Below, piece after piece: positions 34,540 through 46,000 of a DNA stretch of 64,000 nt (position 1 is the stretch's first letter; the number at the start of each line of letters is the position of its first letter). A model generated the notes under the pieces. It searched no databases. It saw only the letters and a list, made by a program, of their open reading frames with translations, and was not told the DNA's origin. The stretch comes from Zeugodacus cucurbitae (taxonomy: Eukaryota; Arthropoda; Insecta; Diptera; Tephritidae): positions 10,647,001-10,711,000 of the forward strand of contig NC_071668.1 in NCBI RefSeq assembly GCF_028554725.1, written 5' to 3'. The translations under genes were made by a program, and so were the position numbers.

Positions 34540-37500
34540 TCACTCAAAATTGAAGGCGTAGCCCTTAAGACCTTCGAAGAATTTTGCCTCATCGCCAGCA
34601 AATCGCATAATATTCAATTTCTCCACAGCTTGGGCGAGATTCACGGAAGTGTCAGCATTTCTTATTCTACTATCATTGGTTAGCGTATGCCATTCATTTA
34701 GATCGTTTAGGACATTGGCAGGATTACCCTCCTCACTCAACTGCTTGGGCATAATGTGGAAGGCACGCAACTTCTTAAGGAAATTAACTAAAAATAAAAC
34801 AGAATTTGTAAAAAATATATAAACATTTAAAATAAAGTTTGAACACACTTTGTACACTGTTGAATTTAAAGCGTTCAGCATTTTCGGACCACCATTCACA
34901 GATCAGCCACAGGTAATGTTTCGTAGTCTCTTCGGCATAACGAAAGAGATGCGTCGAATAGTTATCACAAAAAATTGTGTGTAGGAGTTGTACGGATAAC
35001 TGCGAAATCTCGGCCACACGCGGTGTTTCTGGAAGCGATATAAATAACGATTAGAAAATCACACTTTTCACATACTATATATTCAGCATTCATAGGCACT
35101 CACCGATTTTGCGGCCTGTGCACTGCCACTGACGTAATAATTGAAATAGCAGCGTTACAACGCTTAAACACAGCTTTGTGTAGCACTCACAACGAGCCGC
35201 AGTATTACTACTGTTTGGTTTCTTGGACATTGGTGCACATCTACTCTCCATATTGGATGTTGAATTAGTTGACGCGCCCAATGCACTATTATTTACCGAA
35301 ACTTCACTGGCAATATTCTTGGTTGTAGCACTGTTACCACTTTGTACTCTTTGCTGCTCTGTCTCATCGTTTACCTCGTCATCGTCATCGTCCTCGTCGT
35401 CGTCGTCATAGGAGGGCAGTAATTTGTGTATGAAATCCGGTGGATTCATAAAGCAAAAGTGCGCAAACCGTATATGATTTTCACAAATGACCGTCAGTAG
35501 CTGCATATGTGACGCACTCAATAGATCATTCAGTGGGAAGGCAATCTCCAACAAACCCGCATATACCTGCAGTATACATGAATCGTTCGAGAAACGATAT
35601 AGCGAACGCATGCGATCGCTGTAGAATGTGCTCTCATCGCTGTTTACACAAATTCGTTCCAAAGCCGCTGGTAGACGCGTCAACTCCAGCACACAATAAG
35701 ATAACTCACGAAATATCCACGCACTCGGTCGCACAAATATAAGCTGTTTTAGCACACCACCGACTAGCAATTCAATATGCGAGGTGTCACCGGTGCGCAA
35801 CTGTGGTAATAACACACGCAAGAGCACAGCAAATGCTTCGAGTACGCCGAAGTGCGCACAAATCTCACGTGAGTAGCCTAGCTTTGAGATGGCATGGCAT
35901 GCGACCTGCAGCAATGCGTAGTCCCCATGTTGTTCATTCAGTAGCTGTTGTGCAAAATTTGGCGCACGCCCACACATTACGCTTAAAGCGGCAATATAAC
36001 GACGCAGACTAACCGCACGCTCATCCGCATATAATTGTTGTTCTGCATGTAACTTGCGCGTGGGGCTGGTGTAGTCATCATTACGCAGATCATATTCATG
36101 ATAGGGATGTACATTGCAGTACTTAGGAAACTCCAATCCATGCACATATGTCCAAAATTCGGACAACGCATTGCTGGCGGAGGTGAGCGCACGTTCATTG
36201 AAATCAGCTGCTTCCGTCGATGTCCATGACCATTTCTGCGATTGCAGTTGCAATTGCGCCAATAATGTTTGTGCATTGGCCAATTCCAATTGAAACGGTG
36301 TATGCTGTCGCTTTCCTGTCACACGCTCATGTGTGCGTTCGTAGGCATTTGCACTCAATTCCGTCAAACGCGTGTTGTTTACATCGCCCAATCCTGTGGG
36401 TAATGAAAAACCACGTAGCCGATAAAGCAAACGCGTATTTTGTGTATTTAACGTTTGCTCCACATCTTCATCCATTGGTGCATCGCCTACAACGTTGGCA
36501 TTGCGTATACTCATTTCTAAACGTTGCGTCTCATCGGCGTGTCGCATCTTTAGCACCGAGTATTCTACTTTGCGCAACTTTAACTCGGATTCCTTTGCCT
36601 CCACGCGTTTTGTCAATTCGGCAATTTTTGTTTTGCACTCCGTTTTAGCCGCTTCTGTGCTCATAATTTTTTCCATTTTCAATGTTTGCATTTGTTGTTT
36701 CACATGACGCAACTCATCCCGTAATAATGAAGACTGTAATATAAGAAGATATGAATTTCCTACGCAATTACAAGACTATTTCAATAGCTTACCTCACCAT
36801 CCTTGCTCTCGATTTTGGCTTTTGATTCACTGAGATCTTTTGTAAGTTTTGAATTTTCTGCTTTTAGCGTATCCAAACGTTCCATCAACAATTTTACTTG
36901 CCGTTCTGTTGCAACTTGACGTCTGGCTGCCGCTTGTTGGCCATCTGATGTTTGAGCTGTATTTAAAGCCACTGGAATTCTATTATTTATGCCATTTGTG
37001 CCACTTGCTATCGCCATTGGTTTTTTAAATACATTGTCTGTCGCGTTAAATTGTGCTCGGGGTTTTTCTTGTTGTACTTGTTCCTTTTTGTCATTCCCAG
37101 CTACATCCAAAAGTTCGGCAAAATCATCATCATCCGCAAACAATTCGGAAAAATTGTTGTTTTCTATCGTGGGTGGCGCACTAATCGTTCCTTTGAGTGC
37201 AACATTTACTGTTGTAAGTTGTTGTGTACTGGTTGTGGCATGAATATGTGGCGCAAATTCACTGAATGTAATATCACTGTCAGTAATATTCGTTTCTGTT
37301 GTTTTAATAGCCACTTGAGATTCGGCTACTTGTGTTGCCAATAGAATAACATCATCGTCGTCATCGTCCCATAAATTATTGTTGTTCACATTATTTCGAG
37401 CAGGACTTTGTACATGTATCACCTCAGCAGCATTTGAACGTATGTGATTTGGCCAGGACTGACTGGGACCTAAAGGTCGTCCTTTGTTGATGCTTACATC

Positions 37501-37560
37501 CAATTTGGGCTTCTTTGTGCTACGTCCAAACTCTTTGAATGGCTGGAAACGCTTTGCCAT
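34540..37560 (-). CDS. mus304: ATRIP homologue (mus304), DNA-damage checkpoint protein
   Basis: Partner of the ATR kinase (mei-41) that brings it to RPA-coated single-stranded DNA in the nucleus. Four exons join in frame: 37560-36793, 36733-35104, 35028-34849 and 34787-34540, giving 941 residues. That is longer than human ATRIP, partly from low-complexity stretches. Visible features are a basic N-end (KRFQPFKEFGRSTKKPKL), two acidic patches, of which FADDDDFAELLDVAG (141-155) resembles the RPA70N-binding motif of ATRIP, and a long coiled coil (about 215-320; RQVKLLMERLDTLKAENSKL onward). An Asp/Glu tract YDDDDEDDDDDEVNDE is encoded by GTC/ATC repeats at 35370-35410. The C-terminal half is helical without sharp motifs. 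It is divergent from RPAC1, with 521 bp between start codons. The identification rests on architecture and remembered similarity rather than a catalytic signature. Confidence 0.82.
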
Positions 37561-38081
37561 AACGATGAAAAAGATACGATAAATTAATTAATATATTAAA
37601 TAATGTGTCACTTTCTCATAACGTTTATATTTATGCATATAAATTATTATATATTAAAAATTCATGGGCTTGTTAATATGTTTGACTTTGTATTTATCCC
37701 GGCAAATTTGACAATGTGATGGTGTGATGCCATATGTTTTTATTTTATTATTGACGATTTTTTGTGTATTAATTTCAATTAACATTTTGTGCACAATCTT
37801 AGTTATATATTTTTTACATATAGCAGATAATGTGCATATAATAATATACCTTTAATTCCGTTTATAAAAATAAGTTTTATGAAAAAATTTCAATGGCGAA
37901 ACATAAGACTGGGTAAGTTCAAGATTTCCCACTATTTTTTGTTGACATTTAGCGTCTTCAAAACGAAGATAAGACCAAAACAAAAATTGTTCCCACGTGC
38001 CTGCACTTACAATCTTCGTAAAAGTAAAACTTGAAAAAAATTTATATAAATTTATATTAAACAGCAAATTTGTGTGCAAAA
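37561..38081. promoter_or_regulatory. Divergent intergenic promoter region (mus304 / RPAC1) with a CACGTG E-box
   Basis: 521 bp between the two start codons. CACGTG at 37994-37999 lies 83 bp before the RPAC1 ATG. In Drosophila, Myc binds CACGTG close to the start of ribosome-biogenesis genes, so this site may couple RPAC1 to growth control. No TATA box was evident for either gene. Confidence 0.4.
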
Positions 38082-39141
38082 ATGTCTACCGATGTACAAC
38101 GTCCGAGATTGTATATGGATGAGCATAAGTTGAAGCAGGATCCACATGACTATGGCCTCGCTGATGAGCCCTTCAACTTGGAAACGTTTAAGAAAAAGTT
38201 TCAAATTGTTGTTGTGAAGTAAATGAATTGTTTAGTTTTCTGCGCTACTCTTCAGTAAATTAATTCATAAATACTATTTCAGATATGATGGAAATGAAAT
38301 GGAATTCGATATGATTGGCGTACATCCAGGTATAGCAAATGCCTTCCGTCGTCTAATGCTCAGTGAAGTGCCTAGTATGGCTATTGAAAAGGTCTATATA
38401 TATAATAATACATCAATAATGCAGGATGAAGTGTTAGCACATCGTCTTGGTCTTATACCACTTCGCGCAGATCCTCGCCGTTTTCTATATAAGACCGAGG
38501 AGAGTGGTGATCAAGGCAACGAACACGATACGTTGGATTTCGAATTAAAAGTAAAATGTACGCGTCGTAAAGATGTCAAAGATTCTTCAAACTTCGACAC
38601 AATTTATAAAAACCACAAGGTTTACTCTGGTCAAATAAAATGGCTACCGAAAGGAAAACAAGCGCAAATCTTTAGCGAAACAGATGTCGGTTGTATACAC
38701 GACGATATACTGATAAATCAATTGCGTCCTGGACATGAACTAGACTTGCGTCTCATAGCTGTCAAAGGAATTGGGAAAGATCATGCCAAGTTTTCGCCCG
38801 TAGCCACTGCATTCTACAGATTGTTGCCTGAAATAAAGTTAAACCGTAGAATAGAAGGCAAGGAAGCTTTTCTTTTGCAGAAGTGCTTTTCACCCGGTGT
38901 AATTGGTATTGATGAAAATGACTGTGCCTATGTAAAGGATGCACGATATGATACCTGCAGCCGCAACGTGTATAGATATCCTCAATTGGAAGACGCCGTA
39001 ACAATGTCTCGTGTACGCGACCACTACATTTTTAACGTAGAATCAGTTGGAGCACTTAAGCCTGATGTGATCTTCATCGAAGCGGTAAAAGTACTGAAAG
39101 AGAAATGCCGGAAATTTTTAGAGGAGATTGAGGCGGCGTAA
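38082..39141 (+). CDS. Polr1C: DNA-directed RNA polymerases I and III subunit RPAC1 (AC40)
   Basis: Shared alpha-like subunit of RNA polymerases I and III; with the AC19 subunit it seeds assembly of both enzymes in the nucleus. Two exons: 38082-38218 and 38283-39141 (64-bp intron), 331 residues, normal length. The alpha-type dimerisation region is clear: VHPGIANAFRRLMLSEVPSM followed by AIEKVYIYNNTSIMQDEVLA and HRLGLIPLRADP. The remainder keeps family blocks such as RPGHELDLRLIAVKGIGKDH, AKFSPVATAFYRL and PDVIFIEAVKVLKEKCRKFL. The start ATG follows a leader ending GTGCAAAA. Polyadenylation signals AATAAA lie at 39166 and 39191, so the 3' UTR is very short. Confidence 0.97.
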
Positions 39142-39480
39142 GGAATTAAGTACTATTCAAAAATTAATAAACATATGAACTGTTTTTACAAATAAACATC
39201 GTAAAAATAAATAAAATACATATATAATAATTAATTCATGTGTTTTTAATTTGCCGATTGCAGTCGAAGGTGTCAAAATAGTAAACTAAGTGCAGCCCTG
39301 GCAGTTGTCATATTTTTTGTTTTGACATTAGAGTCAGCGTATATAAACAAATGTCATTAATTTTATATATTCATTCATGAAAAAAATAAACACGAAATTC
39401 ATTGTCTGCTAAATTTTAGCATAAAAAGTTTTACAAACACTAAATTCCGACGTAACGTTTCAGAGCAAAATAATAAAAAA

Positions 39481-40115
39481 ATGTCTAACGGTATAATTTA
39501 CAGTTTCTTTGAAAGCCTTGAATGGAACTAATATAATAAACTTACATATGTATGTCTGTATTTACCCATTGCAGAAAAGAAGATAATGTCCACAGCAGAG
39601 CCACCAACTGCATCAGCCTCCATGAATAACGGAGCATTTAATAATGATTGCAATAATGTAAATAATGTACTTATAAAAATATAATGTTTGTGTATACGCG
39701 AAGTTTATATGTATGACTGTATTTACAGCGGCCGCCACCACCCTCATATGAAGAGAGCCAACGAATGTACGCGGCTGCTACAAATCATGGAGCAACAAAT
39801 CAATATCCAGCGCCATATATGCAATCTTATAATTATAACGCCACATCCAGTTATATGCAAAGCTATGGCGCAGCAGCACCTCCACCACAATACTATCAAC
39901 ACCATTATGTTACCGCAACGGCACCACCGACTTTTAACAACGTGAAAGAACCGCATGTACTTTCTTTAGCACCAGGCGCCAAAATACGCACAACAACAGG
40001 TGGTGCAGTGACCGTTCCACCTCCGCCACCAGGCTATGCTCCTACTGCGGCGCAGTACGCAGCGATGCAGGGACAACCTGTCCTACTAAAGAAAACAAAG
40101 CGTTCGTTTTTCTAA
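39481..40115 (+). CDS. Proline/tyrosine-rich DAZAP2-like protein
   Basis: Small adaptor-like protein of 159 residues from three exons: 39481-39490 (only ATG plus 7 nt), 39575-39657 and 39729-40115. The start of exon 3 reads RPPPPSYEESQ, with a PPxY motif that WW-domain proteins such as NEDD4-type ligases bind. The middle is Tyr/Ala/Gln-rich. The C-end VPPPPPGYAPTAAQYAAMQG then QPVLLKKTKRSFF closely follows the conserved C-terminal block of vertebrate DAZAP2 (PPPPPG-x-x-P-x-AAQ-x-A-x-MQG, then a basic -FF end). DAZAP2 proteins have a few more residues after FF; here the chain stops. An alternative start is the ATG at 39588. AATAAA is at 40228. Function in flies is not known to me. Confidence 0.78.
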
Positions 40116-40476
40116 GGCATAATCGAGGATAAAGACAAACAAGCGTTAAATAGACATTGTGGACAGAGGATATTTATATTTTGCCCGAGTGTATATATGT
40201 GTGACAAGCCGATTTATTTATCATTTAAATAAAAACAACAGCTTTAATATGTATATCGATTATAAATGTTAAAAATAAAATACATTCGTATGTAATTGTA
40301 TATACGCGAATAAAACGATATTTTTGTTTTCTTTTTGTTCTCACATATTTTTTGAAGTTTATTTTATTAGCAAACATTATATTTGCGTTCCAGTTTCGAT
40401 TTCACAAAAATACAGTTACAAAAAGGTTATGGGAGGTGACTAAAATGTAAACTATTTCAATAAGCACAGGTTTTAT

Positions 40477-41707
40477 CTACTCAAAGATATTTTCAAAATA
40501 TGTACTATCGAATGTTTGCACACGCACAAAACCGTCCTCACCACCTGAAGCGTAACTTTTGCCATCCGGATGGAAGGCTAAACTGTTAATGGGACCGAAA
40601 TGACCCTTTAGACGTGCGAACTCCTCCTCATAAATTAGATGGAAGAAACGTGAATCGAATTTACCGGCCTTGGTAGATGTTGTTGTCACCTCCATAGCAT
40701 CTTGACCACCACCCAATACTACGTGATCCATAATCGGACTAATTGATGCTGAATTCACAGGTCTCTCGGTTTTATAGGTCTTAAGACACATTAGAGATTC
40801 AGAATCGAATAGCTTTGCCGATGTGTCCTTGGAAGCGGTGACAAACATTGTGCCGTCTTTGTTCATTTGCATATCGTTTATACCAGCGGTGTGATCATTT
40901 ACAGAATTAATCTCACGTCCACCTTTGCGAATATCCCAAATAGAAATTTGTCCATTATCGTGACCTAGAAAACAACGAATATTTGTTAAATATAGCATTA
41001 AATAATAAGAATTTAGAGATCTACCGGTTATGATGGTTTCATCTAAAGGTCCCCAGAGCATAGATGTAATTTTGGATGGTACCATGGGTAAACGCAAAAT
41101 TGGATTCTGTTCTGCAATGCTCGAATCTGCGGTACGCACATCGATTATAAATAATTCACAGTTTTGACCCATAGCCTTATCTGTAGAGTATGCCGCTTGA
41201 TTGCCTGAATAACTGAAATTACATGTACGCACAGAAGATTTGGCAGGGATCGAAGCAATCACGGTACCGTGCTCAACATCCCAAATCTTTGTGGTCATAT
41301 CACCGGCTCCCGAAATAAGCTTTGATGTCGTCCAATCTACGTCCAAACACCAAACCGCACCCTGGTGGCCATCGTATGTGCCGAGACGTTCACCGTTTAG
41401 TGAATACCACACATTAGGCTTTTGATCCTTTGAGCATGAAAACAATAGATCACCCTCACGATTAAACTTAATTTGCGTTATTGAACGCTCATGTCCTTGC
41501 AGCATTAAAGGTCTCTGGAATAAAGATCAGACATCAATAATTGAGTGTATGCAAAGTGGTAATCGATGAGCAACCAAATGTTTTTAGGTTAGGAGTATCA
41601 AAATATCAATTTCACAAAACCTTAATAACTTTGTGTAATTCATTGCATATTAAGAACTATTGATTGCACAAACGATTTCGCCACAAAATTTATTAAATAT
41701 TTACCAT
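40477..41707 (-). CDS. eIF3i: Eukaryotic translation initiation factor 3 subunit I
   Basis: WD40 beta-propeller subunit of eIF3, in the eIF3b-i-g module on the 40S ribosome. Three coding exons: 41707-41705 (the ATG alone), 41514-41025 and 40964-40477, giving 326 residues (human 325). The N-end MRPLMLQGHERSITQIKFNR matches the family, as do HQGAVWCLDVDW, FVTASKDTSAKLFDS, KTERPVNSASISPIMDHVVL and HFGPINSLAFHPDGKSYASG. The start is placed in the upstream exon because AGA CCT TTA ATG after the acceptor restores the conserved M-x-P-x-x-LQGHE start. The second intron (41024-40965) is 60 nt and has no in-frame stop. Minus-strand AATAAA lies at 40363-40358. Confidence 0.97.
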
Positions 41708-42164
41708 TTCGCACTGTTTTTAATATGTTTTCACAAAAAGTAATTTCTTTTAATGCTGTGGACAGCGCTTTGAAATGTCAAAAAGAAGCTTCGTGTGCAG
41801 CAGCAGTGCTGACAACATAAAATTTCACTGAAATGTCACTTGCAACCGATAGATGCCACATTTTTGCTTTTTAAAGGATTTTTTAGTAAACTGTGAATAA
41901 AATTTGCGAATCTCTACAAATATAAATACTAAAATGTATATTTATATAAATGCGCACATACAGACATACATACACACATTTAATACTCTGCTTTCAATAA
42001 GATAAAACATATCTATTTATTTACATATAATCACTTTTGATAATTTATTGCGCGATTTTTGCACTAAAGCATTGTTTTTAAATGCAAATTCATTAAAAAA
42101 AAAAACATTTTTTCAATTAAAAATACAAGTCAGTTGAAAACTCTTACTATAATTCCTTATTAAC
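41708..42164. other. Intergenic: eIF3i leader side and SCO 3' UTR
   Basis: Contains the eIF3i upstream region and, on the minus strand, the SCO 3' UTR with AATAAA at 42049-42044, about 120 nt after the SCO stop. A CATACATACATACACACA microsatellite lies near 41957-41980. No further gene seen. Confidence 0.5.
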
Positions 42165-43082
42165 TTAACCGAACCAAGATTTTTTGTTAATATTATTCCA
42201 TTTGGCGATGTTTACTAATATCGAACTTATACACTGATCCTTATCACGATTTTGTCCATAATAGTCCACAAACTCGCCATCGGGGTTGACTAGGTACATG
42301 ATAATAGTGTGGTCCACCTATGGAACGAACGTTTTTGTGAATATTTATAACAAATTTATAACGCATTAACAATCATACAATATAATCGTTGTCGACATCA
42401 CGTGGACCAGCGCTAAAGTAAACACGGAATGCCTTGCAAACCTGGCGAATTTGTTCCACAGTACCAGTCAGTCCCAGTAACTTTGGTGAAAACTCTTTCA
42501 CATATTTGCCAACAACCTCTTTACTATCACGTTCCGGATCAACGGTAATAAAAATCGGTTGAATTTCTGGAGTTTGCGGTGACTTTTCTACAGTTGCAGT
42601 TTTGAATCAAAATCAATACAAAAGCTAACACCACAATACTTCTTACCGATCGCATCTACCACCGCTGCCATTTTCTCCAACTCATCTGGGCATATATCCG
42701 GACAATGTGTGAATCCAAAATAAATCAGCAACCATTTTCCCAGAAAATCTTCCGACTTACGTACTTTACCCTCCGAATCGGTGAGTTCCCAGGTGCCACC
42801 AATCGCTGCTTTTCCCAATTGCCTTTTTCGCTCGCGCATTATGGCCTCTTCTTTCTCCTTTTTTACGTACAACATAAAACCTAGACCGATTGCACCGGCG
42901 CCACCAATAAAAGCTAAGCTTTTCCATGAAATCGGACCCTTGCCTTTGGTGGGGTCTGTGGCAGCAAATCGTCGCTGTAAATGAGTGACCGGTGAATTTG
43001 TCAGCTTTGCTGGACAAGCATGTGCTCGAAAAAGTAGCGTTTTACTACAGTTGTTCACCAAACGATATATATTCCGTGACAT
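42165..43082 (-). CDS. Scox: SCO1/SCO2-type copper chaperone for cytochrome c oxidase
   Basis: Delivers copper to the CuA centre of COX2 in the mitochondrial intermembrane space, anchored in the inner membrane. Three exons: 43082-42647, 42587-42379 and 42317-42165, giving 265 residues. Order: a basic, Arg-containing mitochondrial presequence (about 1-45, ending near QRRFA), one membrane helix (about 56-73, LAFIGGAGAIGLGFMLYV), then the thioredoxin-like domain with GFTHCPDIC, in which C127 and C131 are the copper ligands. Next come ITVDPERDS, YVKEFSPKLLGLTGT and VDHTIIMYLVNPDGEFVDYY, with ligand H218. All copper-binding residues are intact. The C-end is NINKKSWFG. It lies head-to-tail upstream of eIF3i on the same strand. 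Confidence 0.96.
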
Positions 43083-46000
43083 TTTTCGTTTTATTGTGGA
43101 TAAATAGTGACTAATATTATAAAATTAATGATTTCTAAAATTGGGAGAATGTAATTTAGCTAATTTACCAGCTGCGCGGCTTTTTACGTAAAACAAATGG
43201 GTAAAACAAGAAGAAGCACGAATTACTAAGCACAGCTGATTGAAATTAAAGCACTGCCAGCCCAAAAGAAGTTAATAACGGAAATTTATTTAAAATTTTG
43301 TCAATGTGTAAGTTATGATTTAAATTTGCCCGATCTGAACGAAATACTATTTTTTATACATATATTATGTTTATAAAAATACATATATATATAATATACA
43401 TACATATATATAATAGTATTATCTTATTTTCCACTAATTCAGCAGTTTGAAGTGGGTGTTGTTGTTAATGGGTTTCAATAAAAAAATTTTGGACATACAT
43501 ATTACCCGAACATTGGTTTCCAATAATGGTTAAATGTTTTTAACGCCTAGAGTACATAAATACAATAGCGAGGATAAACTGAAAAGTCCATTTGGAGATG
43601 GAAACTGTTGTATTTAAATTTACTTACCCCCATAACACAATTCTGGCCAGGATGTTATTTCTATATCATGTTTATATCACTGTAATTGAGATTAGCATTT
43701 GTTTATGTATGTATTTGTTTTTCATTTCATTTCAGTTGATCCTTAAAACCTCGTTATTTATCAGCGACTTAGCGACTTCTTCCAAGGTTCCAAGAGAAGA
43801 GGAAAATTCTTGGAGCTAAAAGATTGAAATTGAAATTTTAACAAAAAAATAAACAAAAAATGTGTTTGTTTAAACAATTTATGTTTTAAACTTATATTTA
43901 TTGTTGGCTTGGATCATGATTTTTCAAGCACATGGGAAAACGATAATAACGATTTCGCGTAAATTCGTAAATTTTAAATATGGTTCAACTTTTCTCATCA
44001 CGTGACCCAATGAAGTGATTAATAATTTTGTTGCATGTATTTCCACTGTTTATATTTACTATCAACGTAAATAAGATAATAATTGGCATTGAATGCAGCT
44101 TGAAGCGCTAGTGAAATCCTTAAAAGCACAATTAAGACATTGAATGAAACAGATTTTTTGTTTTTTTTTTTTGTTTTTAATCTTAAATCAATTATACTTA
44201 ATATAATTTTCAATTTGTTTTGTTCTTTACAATTTAAAAATTCTCATAATTTATAATATTGTATATATCATATAATTATATATATGCATATTTATATATG
44301 TATTTATGTATTTATGTATGTAAGTGTGTGTCATTATTTATATAGTATATAATTATGAAAGTATGTTTTATAGTATACATACATATACATATCATGTGTA
44401 CGTATGTATGTTTAATCATAAAATGAGTATAACATTTACATATATGAAGTTATGTATGAATCCAGAGCGTCATCGAGTACATTTAAATAAAACACAAATA
44501 ATTTTTTATACTAATAGACAGTTCTCCTATACGTTTTAAAATATAAAGCAAGTAAGAAGAGTTTGTTTTTCTTTGCGTTTCCCAGCGTTTTCTAACACGT
44601 TTTTTGTTTTTAATTTGTTGTCATTATTTTATTAAAGAACTTTCGCATTTAGTTTGCTTTCAACTAGCGCCATTATTAATGAATACGCTAATTAGTTCAA
44701 TTACATCATTCAATATGCCGTAGTATGTTCATTAGATTATGCTTTTATTTCCTTATTTGTTTTTTTGCTTTTGCTTTTTTTCAATCTTAATTCAACTACT
44801 ACGTTTTATATAAGTATTTATGTATTTATGAATCTGGTTTTTGCTTCTTTTCATTCATCCATGCATGTGTTAATGTATGTTTATATTACTATTTATAATA
44901 ATGAGAGCGTTATTTCATCATCTATTATTTATGTATATTATTTTCTTTTTTTATTTTTTATTATAAATTGTTTATATCTACTTAATATATGGTGTGTGCC
45001 TGAATGTGTATACTTATAGCTTTATACCATTGCATTTGTAACTCCATTCATATTTTATGTGTTATTTATATTATTAAATTGTTTTCTTTTTTTATTTGAT
45101 ACTTATTTAAAACTTTAATTTTAAAGTTAATATTGCAAACCATATAGATTTCAGTTTTCTTCCTTTATTCTTCTTCCTCTTCTTCTTTGTATTATTTTAT
45201 GCATTTCTTTTTCTTTTTTTTTTATTAATTGTCAATAGTTTTCACTTATAAAACCATTTGAAAACGATACAACGCATTTCATTAATTAGTTTATGATTAT
45301 TTTTGTTTCAAATGTTAGTATGTAAATACTTTTTTGTTTGTCGTAACATCGCGTCGTATCGAGTAAACGGCAAATAAAATTCCAGTTTAGGTTGTCTGTT
45401 TGTTTTATTTGTAAATTGCTCATAACTATAAGGCAGAGACGGTCGAAACTTGTTGTGCCTAATTTTTGGAAATCATGTATTGCATAAAATATATATAACA
45501 TCAGTTGCTGAAAATTAAGCATACATATATTTTTTATTTCAAAAACTGCATACACAACTATTTTTGTGTTATCAAAATGAGGGATATCAATGTCGCTGCG
45601 CCCTTCAAATGAGAGCAAACAAAAACAAAACTGTATGTCACATTTGTGTTTTTTTTTTAGTAGTAATGCTATTATTTCGACCGCTACTGTATTCTGGTAT
45701 GCTTATGTATTTAATTGCCTCTATTTTCCAATGTATACCCACCCACCATATCGGCAAAGCTCTTTTGGTTAACAAAAAAATATATATATAATAAGAAAAG
45801 TAAAGGAAATAAAAAATTAAATAAAAAAATATATAAAAAAAAAATATTAAAAAAATATAAAATAAAAATAAAAAATTAAATTTAAAAAAATAATAAAAAA
45901 TTAAATTAAAAAATTAAACAAAATTTTAAACAAAAAAAAAATTATAAAAATAAATAAAAAATTTAAATTAGAAAATAATAAATAAAACTATTTTCAAATA

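Noticed and set aside
35223..36707. Plus-strand frames of 62-142 codons
   Set aside because: Antisense shadows of the mus304 exon 2, including a poly-Ser shadow of the acidic tract.
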